From positions 1 to 64,000 of IMG/VR virus record IMGVR_UViG_3300033999_000083: 64,000 nucleotides of DNA; one strand, written 5' to 3'. Numbering within the stretch: the first letter of the stretch is position 1; each line of letters starts with the position of its first letter. The notes below the pieces were generated by a model. That model searched no databases, was not told the origin of the DNA, and saw only the letters and a program-made list of their open reading frames with translations. A program made the translations under genes and the position numbers. Of this stretch, positions 7,996 to 15,791 are shown in pieces. The DNA is from a virus.

Positions 7996-8406
7996 ATGAA
8001 AGAAATTCTTAAAGTAGCAAAGGAAATACTTGATCTAAATGAAAATGCATCTTTAACTGGCACATTGATGTTAAAATTAAGAGGTATTGATTTAGGCAGA
8101 GAACCTAATGACATAGATATACTAATTAACGATTATGCTGTAAATATTAATTTTAATAAAGATTTTGAAGTAGAAATTTTAAGTAACGAATCATATAGAG
8201 AAACATCAATGAAGTACAAATACAAAGGTTTTGTTATTGATGTTATTAGTAGCAATGAAATTCCTGAAATTGTAAACGGATGGCGTTTAGGTTCGATTGA
8301 TGAATTGATGAAAGCAAAATACGAATTTAGTAAACAAGATTATGAGAGCGCGAAAAAACACTATGAGGATCTGGTAAAACTAGGTTTTAAATTTCCTGAA
8401 GAATAG
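7996..8406 (+). CDS. Minimal nucleotidyltransferase-like protein
   Basis: 136 residues. LTGTLMLKLRGIDLGREPNDIDILI near residues 18-42 has the G(S/T)..L...G and D.D arrangement of the polymerase-beta nucleotidyltransferase fold. The next Asp (FVIDVI, near residue 77) could be the third metal ligand. Stand-alone minimal transferases are often antitoxin or toxin partners or phage modifiers; no partner gene is evident next to it. Confidence 0.6.
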   Translation: MKEILKVAKEILDLNENASLTGTLMLKLRGIDLGREPNDIDILINDYAVNINFNKDFEVEILSNESYRETSMKYKYKGFVIDVISSNEIPEIVNGWRLGSIDELMKAKYEFSKQDYESAKKHYEDLVKLGFKFPEE

Positions 8407-8447
8407 TAATTACTATACAATAATATATAAACTAATAATTATCTAAG

Positions 8448-8729
8448 ATGAAAGTGTATGTAGTTGAATCAGATTTCGGTGTCTATGAAGACTATAGAAG
8501 AATAATTAATGGAGTTTATGCACGTCCAGAAGTAGCTGAAATTGAAAGACAAAAAATTCAAGACTATTATCAGGAAATACTTGATAAAGGTGATCCTTCA
8601 GAAAAAATGTTGGATTGGGAAAATATGCCTGATGAAGAGTATGAAAGATTAAATGAGATGTTGGAAAATTATGAAACTGCTATTGATTATAATACTACAA
8701 CAGTAACAGAATATGATGTTATTGATTAA
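8448..8729 (+). CDS. Hypothetical acidic protein
   Basis: 93 residues, strongly acidic. Begins MKVYVVESDFGVYEDYRR..INGVY, reminiscent of small phage proteins of the VY(V/I)V....G..(E)..I.GVF type. Function unknown. Confidence 0.55.
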   Translation: MKVYVVESDFGVYEDYRRIINGVYARPEVAEIERQKIQDYYQEILDKGDPSEKMLDWENMPDEEYERLNEMLENYETAIDYNTTTVTEYDVID

Positions 8730-8840
8730 TATATTATTATAATAAAATAGGACGTGCTTGGTATAAAAATAAATTACTTGGAAGAATTATTTCAGATAGT
8801 GACTATTTAAAATTAATAGAATTACTAAAAAGTAAATAAA

Positions 8841-8981
8841 ATGGAAAACAAAAATTTAAAAAGAGTATATTATCCAGCATCTGATACTTATGGATGGTAT
8901 GATCCAGATACTGATACATACTATGATGATAATTATGAAGAAGAGCCTTATCAAGAGAATTATAAAGATGAAGATGATTAA
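8841..8981 (+). CDS. Very small acidic protein
   Basis: 46 codons, ATG to TAA, with repeated Tyr-Asp-Asp/Glu segments (YYDDNYEEE). Tight spacing to the next gene (17 bp) and phage-like codon use support it. No function suggested. Confidence 0.45.
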   Translation: MENKNLKRVYYPASDTYGWYDPDTDTYYDDNYEEEPYQENYKDEDD

Positions 8982-8998
8982 TATAAAAAATAACTAAA

Positions 8999-9220
8999 AT
9001 GAAACTATATAAATATAAAATAATATTACCCAATGGTAAAAAATTGATACAAGAAGCTAGTTATTTTGATACTAGAACTGGAGATTCAAATATATACTTT
9101 TTTAAAAAAGATCATATGGTTGCAGTAGTTCCTAATGGAAGTGCAGTAATTGAGATTGGTTATGAAGATAATAGTTTTAATCTAAGGGAGAGATATAATG
9201 ATGAACTTCCATGCGATTGA
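8999..9220 (+). CDS. Hypothetical small protein
   Basis: 73 residues, beta-rich N-terminus (LYKYKIILPNGKKLIQEA). Ends in TGA; under TGA = Trp it would run 12 codons further to TAG, into the degraded ORF that follows. Function unknown. Confidence 0.5.
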   Translation: MKLYKYKIILPNGKKLIQEASYFDTRTGDSNIYFFKKDHMVAVVPNGSAVIEIGYEDNSFNLRERYNDELPCD

Positions 9221-9342
9221 AACAGTAGAAGAGCCTATTTTGTTTAGAAGGATGAAAGTCTGTAATAGTAGATGGTGAAACTATAAAAGAGGATACTTAT
9301 TATCAGCTAAAAAATTCAGAAATAACAGAATATAAAGAATAA
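9201..9342 (+). pseudogene. Degraded small ORF
   Basis: Two frames each look protein-like for part of this stretch: ATG-initiated HAIETVEEPILFR in one, then VDGETIKEDTYYQLKNSE in another that ends at TAA 9340-9342. Joining them needs a frameshift near 9255-9265. I read it as a decayed gene rather than two tiny ones. Confidence 0.3.
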
Positions 9343-9348
9343 TCTAAG

Positions 9349-9813
9349 ATGGTAGTAAATACAAGAACTAAAAATGAATTAGCAACTTTATTAAGATTCT
9401 ATAAGGCTCTTAATTACAAGGTAGAAGTTACTGCTAAAGATTGGGATAATTATAAAGACAAAACCTGTATTGAAATAGATTTAGATAAAGAAGAGATAAT
9501 TAACTATTCTTCTATTAACTATTTTAAAGCTAAAGGATTACCTGTAGTTGACTACTCTACTTATGTAGAGGATTTATTTGGATATGAATTAAAAGGACTT
9601 ACAATAGAAATAGTTACTTCTATGTTGATACAACAAAAGAATCAAGGAAATAAACCAAGTTTAGAAGTATTTGAAAATAATGCAACTGCTTCAGCAGATG
9701 GTCGTGGATTTGATTGGCATGAAACTGTTCAAGGATATGATTTCTGGTATGATATAATAGATAGTAGAGACTTTAGTGATTTTAATTTTGTAAAAGCTTC
9801 AAGAATAAAATGA
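9349..9813 (+). CDS. Small early protein, tandem family C member 1
   Basis: 154 residues, clearly homologous over its length to the next gene: VNT(R/K)TK.ELA.LLRF(Y/F)KAL.Y.VEV....W at the start, VT(S/A)M(L/I)(I/V)QQKNQGN.P in the middle and GF(D/N)W..T.QG...W.DII..R.F..FN at the end. Tandem duplicates sharing a 4-base ATGA junction. Function unknown. Confidence 0.65.
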   Translation: MVVNTRTKNELATLLRFYKALNYKVEVTAKDWDNYKDKTCIEIDLDKEEIINYSSINYFKAKGLPVVDYSTYVEDLFGYELKGLTIEIVTSMLIQQKNQGNKPSLEVFENNATASADGRGFDWHETVQGYDFWYDIIDSRDFSDFNFVKASRIK

Positions 9814-10277
9814 TTGTAAATACAAAAACAAAAAAAGAGCTTGCTAGTTTACTAAGGTTTTTTAAAGCCTTAGGATATAACGTAGAAGTAAAGGTAGATG
9901 ATTGGGACTCATATGAGGAAAAAACTTGTATAAAGATAGACCACAAATCAGGTAGTATAAAAGAATTTTCCTCTATAAATTATTATAAAAGTAATAGTAA
10001 TTTTCCTGTTAATAGTTATGATGACTTTATTGAATTAACTATTGATGGAAATATAAGAGGCTTTCCATTAGATGTTGTAACAGCAATGATAGTACAACAA
10101 AAAAATCAAGGTAATCCACCTGATCTTTTAGTATTCAGAGACAGTAGGTATGTTGATAAACCTCTTAAAGGATTTAATTGGAAGGATACTTTTCAAGGAC
10201 AAGAATATTGGAAAGATATAATTGAGAACAGAAATTTTGAAAACTTTAATTACTTACATGCAACAAGAATAAAATGA
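9810..10277 (+). CDS. Small early protein, tandem family C member 2
   Basis: 155 residues, the second copy of the duplication. Overlaps the gene before by ATGA and the tiny gene after by ATGA. In both junctions, reading TGA as Trp would add only one or two residues before TAA/TAG. Function unknown. Confidence 0.65.
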   Translation: MIVNTKTKKELASLLRFFKALGYNVEVKVDDWDSYEEKTCIKIDHKSGSIKEFSSINYYKSNSNFPVNSYDDFIELTIDGNIRGFPLDVVTAMIVQQKNQGNPPDLLVFRDSRYVDKPLKGFNWKDTFQGQEYWKDIIENRNFENFNYLHATRIK

Positions 10278-10369
10278 AAATAGTATTAATAATATTAACA
10301 TTAGTATTCTCTATTCTTATGATTGCCTCTGGATGGAATAATCATGGAAAGAAAAGATTTAGGGATTAG
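10274..10369 (+). CDS. Tiny single-span membrane protein
   Basis: 31 codons: a hydrophobic stretch from about residue 3 to 18 (IVLIILTLVFSILMIASG) then a basic tail. Starts in a 4-base overlap with the upstream stop. Likely an inner-membrane micropeptide; function unknown. Confidence 0.45.
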   Translation: MKIVLIILTLVFSILMIASGWNNHGKKRFRD

Positions 10370-10372
10370 ATT

Positions 10373-10618
10373 ATGAACTCTTTAATAGACAAAATAAAAA
10401 ATTTTATAACTCTTCTTTCTAAAGATTGTAGCTTAGAAACTAAATCTGTGTTAGAAGATATAGTTGGAGAAATAGAAGTTATGGAAGATGAAGCTACTTT
10501 TGAAGAAATAGCTTTAATTTTAAAAAATCATCTCTCTGGTACACAATACTACGGAAATTATAAAATTATAGCTAGTTCAGATTCAGTAGAACTATTAAAA
10601 CTTAAAGATGAAGTATGA
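10373..10618 (+). CDS. Hypothetical small protein
   Basis: 81 residues, helical, acidic. Ends in TGA overlapping the next ATG. Function unknown. Confidence 0.5.
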   Translation: MNSLIDKIKNFITLLSKDCSLETKSVLEDIVGEIEVMEDEATFEEIALILKNHLSGTQYYGNYKIIASSDSVELLKLKDEV

Positions 10619-10830
10619 AAAATAAAGTAATCTGGGAAGGATGGACTATACAAGATTTTATAGATGTTTTAGAACCTTCTATAGATTTAATAATGAATAA
10701 TTCATCCTATCTTCCTAAATTTAAGAATAAAGGAGAATTGAAAAAGTATTGTATGGATAATCAACCATATTACAAGAAACATATACCAGAAGTGGTAAAT
10801 TACTTTGCAAAAAAATATTCTATAAAATGA
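10615..10830 (+). CDS. Hypothetical small protein
   Basis: 71 residues beginning MKNKVIWEGWTIQDFIDVLEPSID, a W.GW...DFI..L.P..D..M pattern I know from small phage proteins. ATGA overlaps on both sides. Function unknown. Confidence 0.55.
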   Translation: MKNKVIWEGWTIQDFIDVLEPSIDLIMNNSSYLPKFKNKGELKKYCMDNQPYYKKHIPEVVNYFAKKYSIK

Positions 10831-11054
10831 AAATATTAGTAATATTAGATAATAATTATTTAGATAAAATATCTTATAATGAAGGTAATTTTGCAAAAGT
10901 AGTTACATTTCATGATTCTTGTATTATTGAGTATAAGGTAAGTAAGCAGTGTATTGTAGATTTTTTAGATGAGTTGGGAATAGAATACTCGGATAACTGG
11001 TTAGAAGATATTTCAACTTATCAAGTTACTGAAGATGTTGGACTATTAATGTAA
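10827..11054 (+). CDS. Hypothetical small protein
   Basis: 75 residues. Starts in ATGA overlap with the previous gene and ends in TAA. No motif recognised. Confidence 0.5.
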   Translation: MKILVILDNNYLDKISYNEGNFAKVVTFHDSCIIEYKVSKQCIVDFLDELGIEYSDNWLEDISTYQVTEDVGLLM

Positions 11055-11061
11055 ATAAATT

Positions 11062-11163
11062 ATGAAACTAAAATACATTGGATACCTTATAACTTTTATA
11101 GTTGTTATGAGATTAATTAATAAAAAACATTACAAGGATTACACTAATACCAATATATTATGA
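11062..11163 (+). CDS. Tiny membrane-associated protein
   Basis: 33 codons with a hydrophobic segment (YIGYLITFIVVM). The end is TGA immediately followed by TAA, so the product differs by one Trp at most between codes. The next gene starts in the overlap. Confidence 0.4.
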   Translation: MKLKYIGYLITFIVVMRLINKKHYKDYTNTNIL

Positions 11164-11342
11164 TAACAGATAAAATGCAAAAAATTGTATTTGGTAAATA
11201 CAGAAATAAAACAATTTATTGGGTAATGCAAAATGACCCAGATTATCTTATTTGGGTATATAGTAATGTTGGATCTTTTAATTTGTCTGATAACATATTA
11301 TTAGAAACAATTAAAAATTGTAGAAACTTAAAGTTAAAATAA
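11160..11342 (+). CDS. Small phage protein, FGKYKGKT type
   Basis: 60 residues. KIVFGKYRNKTIYWVMQNDPDYLIWVY resembles the short FGK(Y)(K)GK.......PDYL.W motif found in many phage proteins and in parts of DUF3820-like proteins. Function unknown. Confidence 0.55.
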   Translation: MITDKMQKIVFGKYRNKTIYWVMQNDPDYLIWVYSNVGSFNLSDNILLETIKNCRNLKLK

Positions 11343-11619
11343 AATTCCGAAACTTTGTTCCTAGAACAAAACTAAGGTACTTCCCACTTGAAAGGAAATC
11401 ATAAGTGGACAATAAAAACCAAAGTAGTATGGTTCTCACTTCATAATGAGTTTTTGAGAGAGAAAACTAAGGATGTTCTCTCTAGCGAGATCCTTTAATC
11501 AAAAAAGTGTCTCCCACGTTGGAGTTTTCGATCGAAGCCTTGCAAAGTAGATTAGGCCCTGAAAGCCTTAATCAAAATGCATCGCTTCGATTTCTTATTA
11601 ATCAATTAATTAAAAAATT
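11343..11619 (+). ncRNA. Structured non-coding region, candidate RNA
   Basis: About 275 nt with no ORF and several nested helices. TTTGTTC/GAACAAA closes a short hairpin at 11353-11369. CCACTT pairs with AAGTGG around 11384-11413. ATCGAAGC near 11530 pairs perfectly with GCTTCGAT near 11583 and encloses GATTAGGC-CCTGAAA-GCCTTAATC. GC is higher than in the flanking genes. I cannot assign a known family. Strand is assumed from the neighbours. Confidence 0.5.
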
Positions 11620-11799
11620 ATGTTAGATATTATTATTATTAGTCTTATATTATTATTAGTTGGAGGTGAGTTAACCTTATATGGATTAGTCATATTTGAT
11701 AGAGACAATGGAGAAAAGTATATGGATATAGCAAGGGTAATGTTACTTGCCTCAACTATATTAGTAATAATTTCTTTCTTATCAATCATGTATCAGTAA
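11620..11799 (+). CDS. Small two-span membrane protein
   Basis: 59 codons, ATG to TAA. Hydrophobic segments at about residues 3-25 and 39-57 with a short charged loop (DRDNGEKY) between. Followed 21 bp later by another two-span membrane protein of equal length, so the two may work together. Confidence 0.55.
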   Translation: MLDIIIISLILLLVGGELTLYGLVIFDRDNGEKYMDIARVMLLASTILVIISFLSIMYQ

Positions 11800-11819
11800 A
11801 CATATTTTATTTTAAAATT

Positions 11820-12002
11820 ATGATGTCAACTATTTTAATGCTCATAGCAGCATTTCTTGATTTTATAGCATTATTTTTATTAGCTTATTCATTTCCTTTA
11901 GAAAATAATAAAAATTCTGGTAAACTTTTAAATGCATCTTTAATACTAGCATGTGCTGGTCTTGTAATAGCTATTATTGCAACAACAATGCACATGACAT
12001 AA
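11820..12002 (+). CDS. Small two-span membrane protein
   Basis: 60 residues, two hydrophobic segments (about 4-24 and 39-57) separated by a polar NNKNSGK loop. One of a row of three mini membrane genes. Holin-like size, but no lysis gene is adjacent, so I make no such claim. Confidence 0.55.
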   Translation: MMSTILMLIAAFLDFIALFLLAYSFPLENNKNSGKLLNASLILACAGLVIAIIATTMHMT

Positions 12003-12037
12003 TAAAATAAATTTACGAAAACAGTAGTATTAAATTA

Positions 12038-12133
12038 ATGAGGATAGGAATAAATATGTTAGCTATTTCAAGTATATTAGCGTTTATATTTATTTTTGTA
12101 ACATTAATTAAATATATGATACATCTGGCCTAA
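12038..12133 (+). CDS. Tiny single-span membrane protein
   Basis: 31 codons, one hydrophobic segment (about residues 7-25). Third in the cluster of tiny membrane genes and followed by a terminator hairpin. Confidence 0.4.
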   Translation: MRIGINMLAISSILAFIFIFVTLIKYMIHLA

Positions 12134-12159
12134 TGGTCAGTCATTTTGTTTTTAGAGTT

Positions 12160-12195
12160 AGAACTGGAGAAAATTAACATCTCCAGTTCTTTTAA
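12160..12195 (+). terminator. Intrinsic terminator
   Basis: Perfect 11-bp stem AGAACTGGAGA/TCTCCAGTTCT with a 9-nt A/T-rich loop, followed by TTTAAAA. It closes the small membrane gene cluster. Confidence 0.7.
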
Positions 12196-12229
12196 AAGAA
12201 ACTAATTAAATAATATAAAACATAAAAAG

Positions 12230-12583
12230 ATGACAAAGAATGAGATCATAGATTTCTGTTTAGATAACGGAAATCTTTCAAATGAAGAACTTGTTAGTAA
12301 GCTTTCTAATAAGTTAAGTAATGAACAGTATGTTCCTTTTAATCATGAAGATAGCGATGTAGTTGCTGCTTGTGGACTGAAAAATTCTAAAATAATTTCA
12401 GGAAATGCAATAGCTATTGCTGCTGATAAAGAAGTAAGTACTACCTCAGAACTTGTAGAATACTTTGAAAATAATTTAACTAAAAGAGAACTAGCATTTG
12501 TATTTGTAAGTGCTATTAACTCTTCTAAAGAATTATATAAAACTAATGAACAATTAAAAGAATTACTAAGGAGATTAATGTAA
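12230..12583 (+). CDS. Hypothetical protein
   Basis: 117 residues, helical. Shares one base with the next start. No motif recognised. Confidence 0.55.
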   Translation: MTKNEIIDFCLDNGNLSNEELVSKLSNKLSNEQYVPFNHEDSDVVAACGLKNSKIISGNAIAIAADKEVSTTSELVEYFENNLTKRELAFVFVSAINSSKELYKTNEQLKELLRRLM

Positions 12584-12840
12584 TGAACAGAGTAGGAGAT
12601 ATGATAACTAGTCTAACTAGTTTAATGAGTTTTGATGATATAGTACTTTTATTAGCAGAGCAGATAAAAGTATATTCTGAAACAAAGTCCAGAAGTGATA
12701 GAGATTATTTGAGTATGATATGCTCTATGGTAATCAGTAAAGAAATTCAGGAATCTGAAAATATTAATAAAGACAAAATAAAAGATCTTCCTCCTGATTT
12801 ACAAGAACTGGCTAGGAAGCTTAAAAATGGAGAACTATGA
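12583..12840 (+). CDS. Hypothetical protein
   Basis: 85 residues, helical. Ends in TGA directly followed by TAA, so it is insensitive to TGA recoding. The next ATG lies in the overlap. Confidence 0.55.
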   Translation: MNRVGDMITSLTSLMSFDDIVLLLAEQIKVYSETKSRSDRDYLSMICSMVISKEIQESENINKDKIKDLPPDLQELARKLKNGEL

Positions 12841-13250
12841 TAAAATCTTTATTTAATACATTAGGAAATCTATTCTATAGTTTAAAATATGGCATTCATA
12901 ATTTAGTAACATGGTTTGGTATAATTTGGAATCTTAGGGAGAATGATTATATTGAAGGAGTAGATTTGTTTGTAAAGTATTTAAGACTGTTTAGAGAAAG
13001 ATTACTTACTCATCATAATTCCGATAATTGGTGTGATATAGTAAATGAAATAAATTACTTTCTCACACTTGAAGAAATTATAAATACTGATAAAATTTTT
13101 GAATGGTACTCTAAAGAAGCAGAAAAATTAGATCCAGAAGATGAGGAAGGAAGATCGAAATTATTTGATTTATGTATAGAAGAAGAAAATAGAACAAAAG
13201 ATGAAGCTTACCAATTTCTAAAAGACCATATCGGAGGTTGGTGGGATTAA
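12837..13250 (+). CDS. Hypothetical protein
   Basis: 137 residues, with a hydrophobic N-terminal part (LFNTLGNLFYSLKYGIHNLVTWFGIIWNL) and an acidic C-terminus ending in WWD. Possibly membrane-associated. Last gene before the unusual cassette. Confidence 0.55.
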   Translation: MIKSLFNTLGNLFYSLKYGIHNLVTWFGIIWNLRENDYIEGVDLFVKYLRLFRERLLTHHNSDNWCDIVNEINYFLTLEEIINTDKIFEWYSKEAEKLDPEDEEGRSKLFDLCIEEENRTKDEAYQFLKDHIGGWWD

Positions 13251-13253
13251 TAA

Positions 13254-13260
13254 AAGGAGG
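13254..13260 (+). promoter_or_regulatory. Strong Shine-Dalgarno sequence
   Basis: AAAGGAGG within TAATAAAAGGAGGGCC lies 12-13 nt before the ATG of the 204-residue gene. A full anti-16S match is unusual here; nearly all neighbouring starts have none, as is normal for Bacteroidota and their phages. Confidence 0.5.
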
Positions 13261-13272
13261 GCCTAAATAAAT

Positions 13273-13887
13273 ATGGCAGGAATTGATAAAACTTACACAG
13301 ACTCTTACAAGGATTACAAAGAGTTTAAAGATTGGGCAGATAAACAAAAATTAACCTTTTTCAACGGACATACAGTTTGTATTGGTGATTGGGTATGGGA
13401 ATATAAAAAAGAAGATTTTGATGGAGGTGAAATACCTATTATGAATACTCCCACTTGGTTAGATATTTATCTTATTCAAAATTGTAAAAGCGATTTTGTT
13501 TTGGATAGAATGAAATCTGTTTATAGTGAAGAGTCTTATAAAAAGTTTCAAACCGTTGATTTAACATCACCACCATCAGGAGATTTTAAACAAAACAGAA
13601 AAATAACCATTAAGCGAAGCGGTAGTACTAAATTTCCGCTACATAAAAGACCTTATGGTGGTAAAACAAAGTGGTGGTTACAATGTAATGGTGATTTTGG
13701 GTATTGTGATAAAACCAAAGTCTGGTCAAGTTATGACAGCTATTATCCATACAACACAGATACTGCATTTATTAAGAGCATTAAAGGTGTTGTAAGACAT
13801 TTAAGAAAACAATACTTACCTAAAGGAATTACATTTAATTTGATAGGTAGATATGTTGGTGAGGACTATTTAATTGTCGTATCTTAA
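13273..13887 (+). CDS. Unknown protein of possible foreign origin
   Basis: 204 residues, Trp/Tyr/Lys-rich, soluble, no signal peptide. GC-richer codons (gac, ggt, aac, tgg) than the flanking phage genes, a real Shine-Dalgarno and a promoter just downstream suggest an acquired cassette. I recognise no domain. The segment GDWVWEYKKED near residue 38 and the closing LPKGITFNLIGRYVGEDYLIV are the best-formed blocks. Confidence 0.6.
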   Translation: MAGIDKTYTDSYKDYKEFKDWADKQKLTFFNGHTVCIGDWVWEYKKEDFDGGEIPIMNTPTWLDIYLIQNCKSDFVLDRMKSVYSEESYKKFQTVDLTSPPSGDFKQNRKITIKRSGSTKFPLHKRPYGGKTKWWLQCNGDFGYCDKTKVWSSYDSYYPYNTDTAFIKSIKGVVRHLRKQYLPKGITFNLIGRYVGEDYLIVVS

Positions 13888-13926
13888 AATGGCATGATGA
13901 ATTTTGTTGATAATTTCATTGATATA

Positions 13927-13958
13927 TTTGTAGGTTTAAAATAAAAGTTATATATTTG
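13927..13958 (+). promoter_or_regulatory. Bacteroidota-type promoter
   Basis: TTTG (13927-13930), 20-nt spacer, TATATTTG (13951-13958), an exact match to the Bacteroidota sigma factor consensus TTTG-N19/21-TAnnTTTG. It would transcribe the 94-residue gene that follows. Confidence 0.65.
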
Positions 13959-14020
13959 TGTAGTTTATATAAGATATGCTGAAATCAATTAAATACGAGC
14001 TTAATCCTACCAGTCAACTA

Positions 14021-14043
14021 CCCACAAACTAAAGATTTGTGGG
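14021..14043. other. Hairpin between promoter and next gene
   Basis: CCCACAAA/TTTGTGGG with a 7-nt loop, in the leader of the next gene. No T-run follows, so a leader structure or a recognition site is as likely as a terminator. Confidence 0.4.
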
Positions 14044-14113
14044 CAGTTTACATTAAACAATTAACCCAGCTATTGTGTAGCATATGTTACCAGTAGTTAT
14101 TATTCCACTAATT

Positions 14114-14398
14114 ATGAAAAGAACAGAAGTAAAAAAAGCAAACGTACACCAATTTGATATTGAAGAATTGGCGTGTAAAATATTAGGAATTGATTATGAT
14201 GAAATAGATGCAGATACGGAAATCATTAATGAAGAATTATACAATCAATTTGAAACCGATTTAGGTAATTTTCAAGACATAGTAAATAGATTATTGCCAT
14301 TAATTGATGTAGGAGAAAGCCCCATCACAGGAGAGAAATACAAAGGTTTTGCATCTGGTAATTCTTGGCTGGCAAAAGTTCCCTATAATTACCGATAA
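14114..14398 (+). CDS. Unknown small protein in the foreign-looking cassette
   Basis: 94 residues from MKRTEVKKANVHQFDIEELACKILG; an in-frame ATG at 14084 adds a 10-residue hydrophobic start that I consider less likely. Acidic, mostly helical, with IDYDEIDADTEIINEELY in the middle. Neither family nor function recognised. Confidence 0.55.
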   Translation: MKRTEVKKANVHQFDIEELACKILGIDYDEIDADTEIINEELYNQFETDLGNFQDIVNRLLPLIDVGESPITGEKYKGFASGNSWLAKVPYNYR

Positions 14399-14443
14399 CG
14401 TTGCGTTTACGAATGTTTGTAATAATATGATACACAGGGCTAA

Positions 14444-14518
14444 GACAAAAACGGGGGGCGTGGGTATCTTTCAGAAGATGAGGTATCTAAAGTTATGAAA
14501 AAAATTCAAGAATTATAA
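14444..14518 (+). pseudogene. C-terminal gene remnant
   Basis: An open frame without a start gives GYLSEDEVSKVMKKIQEL before TAA. It looks like the tail of a helical protein whose front part is missing. It lies at the right edge of the foreign-looking cassette, as expected if the insertion or a deletion removed its 5' part. Confidence 0.35.
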
Positions 14519-14550
14519 AAAGAAAATAAGAGTTATTCTTATATTATAAA

Positions 14551-14877
14551 ATGAATGGAATTATTATTACCACTAATCTGCCAGGCAGAATTGGTGGAAG
14601 TGTTAGCCACACTTCGACACAGGCTGTAACGATTAATGTAGCTCAGGGTAATAAATCTATTAAAATAACAAGAGAGATATTACACACTGACAGACCCTAT
14701 CAATCCTGTTACAAAAAGGTAAATATTTCAGAAGAAGTAGTAAATGATTGGATATCAAATACTATTCCAGAATGGAGTAACAAAAAGGATTGGATGAAGA
14801 TGTCTCCTAAGCAAAGACTTATATCTTACGTTAGTACCTTCGATGAAGGCTTTGGTGTAACTTATGAAGAACTTTGA
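14551..14877 (+). CDS. Hypothetical protein
   Basis: 108 residues. N-terminal strands (IIITTNLPGRIGGSVSH, AVTINVAQGNKSIKITRE) and a C-terminal W..M....RL..Y....DEGFGVTYEEL. Unknown function. Ends in TGA; with TGA = Trp it would extend 25 codons over the next gene, so here TGA is more likely a true stop. Confidence 0.55.
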   Translation: MNGIIITTNLPGRIGGSVSHTSTQAVTINVAQGNKSIKITREILHTDRPYQSCYKKVNISEEVVNDWISNTIPEWSNKKDWMKMSPKQRLISYVSTFDEGFGVTYEEL

Positions 14878-14878
14878 T

Positions 14879-15259
14879 ATGAAAAAAGTATTATTAATGT
14901 TTACAATGATAGTTTTAACACTATCATCATACAGTCAAGGTAATTTTAAATTGAAATCATTTGATTTTAATTATATTGAAAATGATGAAATTACCACAAT
15001 TAAAACTGAAGTAGATATGTACTTAAATCTGAATACCCGTGTTTTAAGTATATATTCAGAAGAAACTCAAATATTTAATTTTTATCCTCAAAGGATTTAT
15101 AAAGAGGATAAATATGATATTTTAGAGTGTGATGCAAGAGACCAAGAAGGAGTTAATTGTTTATTACGTATTTATACTCATGAGAAAGAAAATTTTATAA
15201 TTATAAAAGTGGATTATAGAAATTTTTCTTATTTTTATACATGTTATATGTCTATGTAA
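14879..15259 (+). CDS. Secreted or periplasmic small protein
   Basis: 126 residues with an N-terminal signal peptide (MKKVLLMFTMIVLTLSSYSQG), of the short Lys-then-hydrophobic kind ending S.SQ typical of Bacteroidota exports. The mature part is about 105 residues, beta-rich. It could act in the periplasm or at the surface of the infected cell. Function unknown. Confidence 0.6.
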   Translation: MKKVLLMFTMIVLTLSSYSQGNFKLKSFDFNYIENDEITTIKTEVDMYLNLNTRVLSIYSEETQIFNFYPQRIYKEDKYDILECDARDQEGVNCLLRIYTHEKENFIIIKVDYRNFSYFYTCYMSM

Positions 15260-15342
15260 CAATATTCAAAAGAAAAGAGTTATATAATCAACTTATTTAA
15301 AGAAAGTTACTATTTTATGTAATTTTTTGTTATTAAATTCAC

Positions 15343-15350
15343 TAACTTTG
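15343..15350 (+). promoter_or_regulatory. Promoter -7 element upstream of tRNA
   Basis: TAACTTTG matches TAnnTTTG and lies about 35 nt before the tRNA gene. The upstream TTTG is not at ideal spacing (13 nt), so the -33 element is weak. Probably the promoter of the tRNA and the following gene. Confidence 0.5.
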
Positions 15351-15384
15351 TAAAACCGCATTTTTAACTAAAGCAGTAGTAATA

Positions 15385-15457
15385 TGCGAGGTGGACTGGA
15401 GAGGTTCCAGCTCAGTCCCATAAGCTGAATGACGTAGGTTCGAGTCCTACCCTCGCA
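15385..15457 (+). tRNA. tRNA-Met (CAT)
   Basis: Acceptor TGCGAGG/CCTCGCA (7 bp), D stem CTGG/CCAG, anticodon stem TCAGT/GCTGA around loop CCCATAA with anticodon CAT, T arm GTAGG-TTCGAGT-CCTAC. CCA is not encoded. Two extra bases precede the D stem. The sequence resembles Met tRNAs; whether initiator or elongator is unclear. Confidence 0.8.
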
Positions 15458-15498
15458 ACTACTTGTTTTATAAAGATGCTAAACTAAAATAATTAAAT

Positions 15499-15729
15499 AT
15501 GGAATATACGAAAAGACAACAAGAAATCCTAGCATTACTTGATGTAACTGATGAGCCTCAAGAAATAGTTAGTCCCTCTGGTGAAGTTGTTATATTAGAA
15601 CCATTAGGAGTAGCTCTGTATGACTTCATAAATGGGTGTGAAGCTTTAGAAAATTATGAGGATATGAATGCTGCAATAGATATTTTTGCAGGTATGTATC
15701 CAGAAGAGTATTTTCTACTACTAGATTGA
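15499..15729 (+). CDS. Small conserved phage protein
   Basis: 76 residues, MEYTKRQQEILALLDV... with EPLGVALYDFINGCEAL and YEDMNAAIDIFAGMYPEEYFLLLD, a motif pair I associate with small phage proteins of unknown role. Ends in TGA. Confidence 0.55.
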   Translation: MEYTKRQQEILALLDVTDEPQEIVSPSGEVVILEPLGVALYDFINGCEALENYEDMNAAIDIFAGMYPEEYFLLLD

Positions 15730-15791
15730 ACACACTTACTAGATAAAGAATCTCTATTAGAGATCAGTAATATTAACTTAAACCAAAGTAA

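Noticed and set aside
11620-12133. Holin cassette
   Set aside because: Small membrane proteins fit in size, but no endolysin or spanin lies next to them and they are in an early accessory block.
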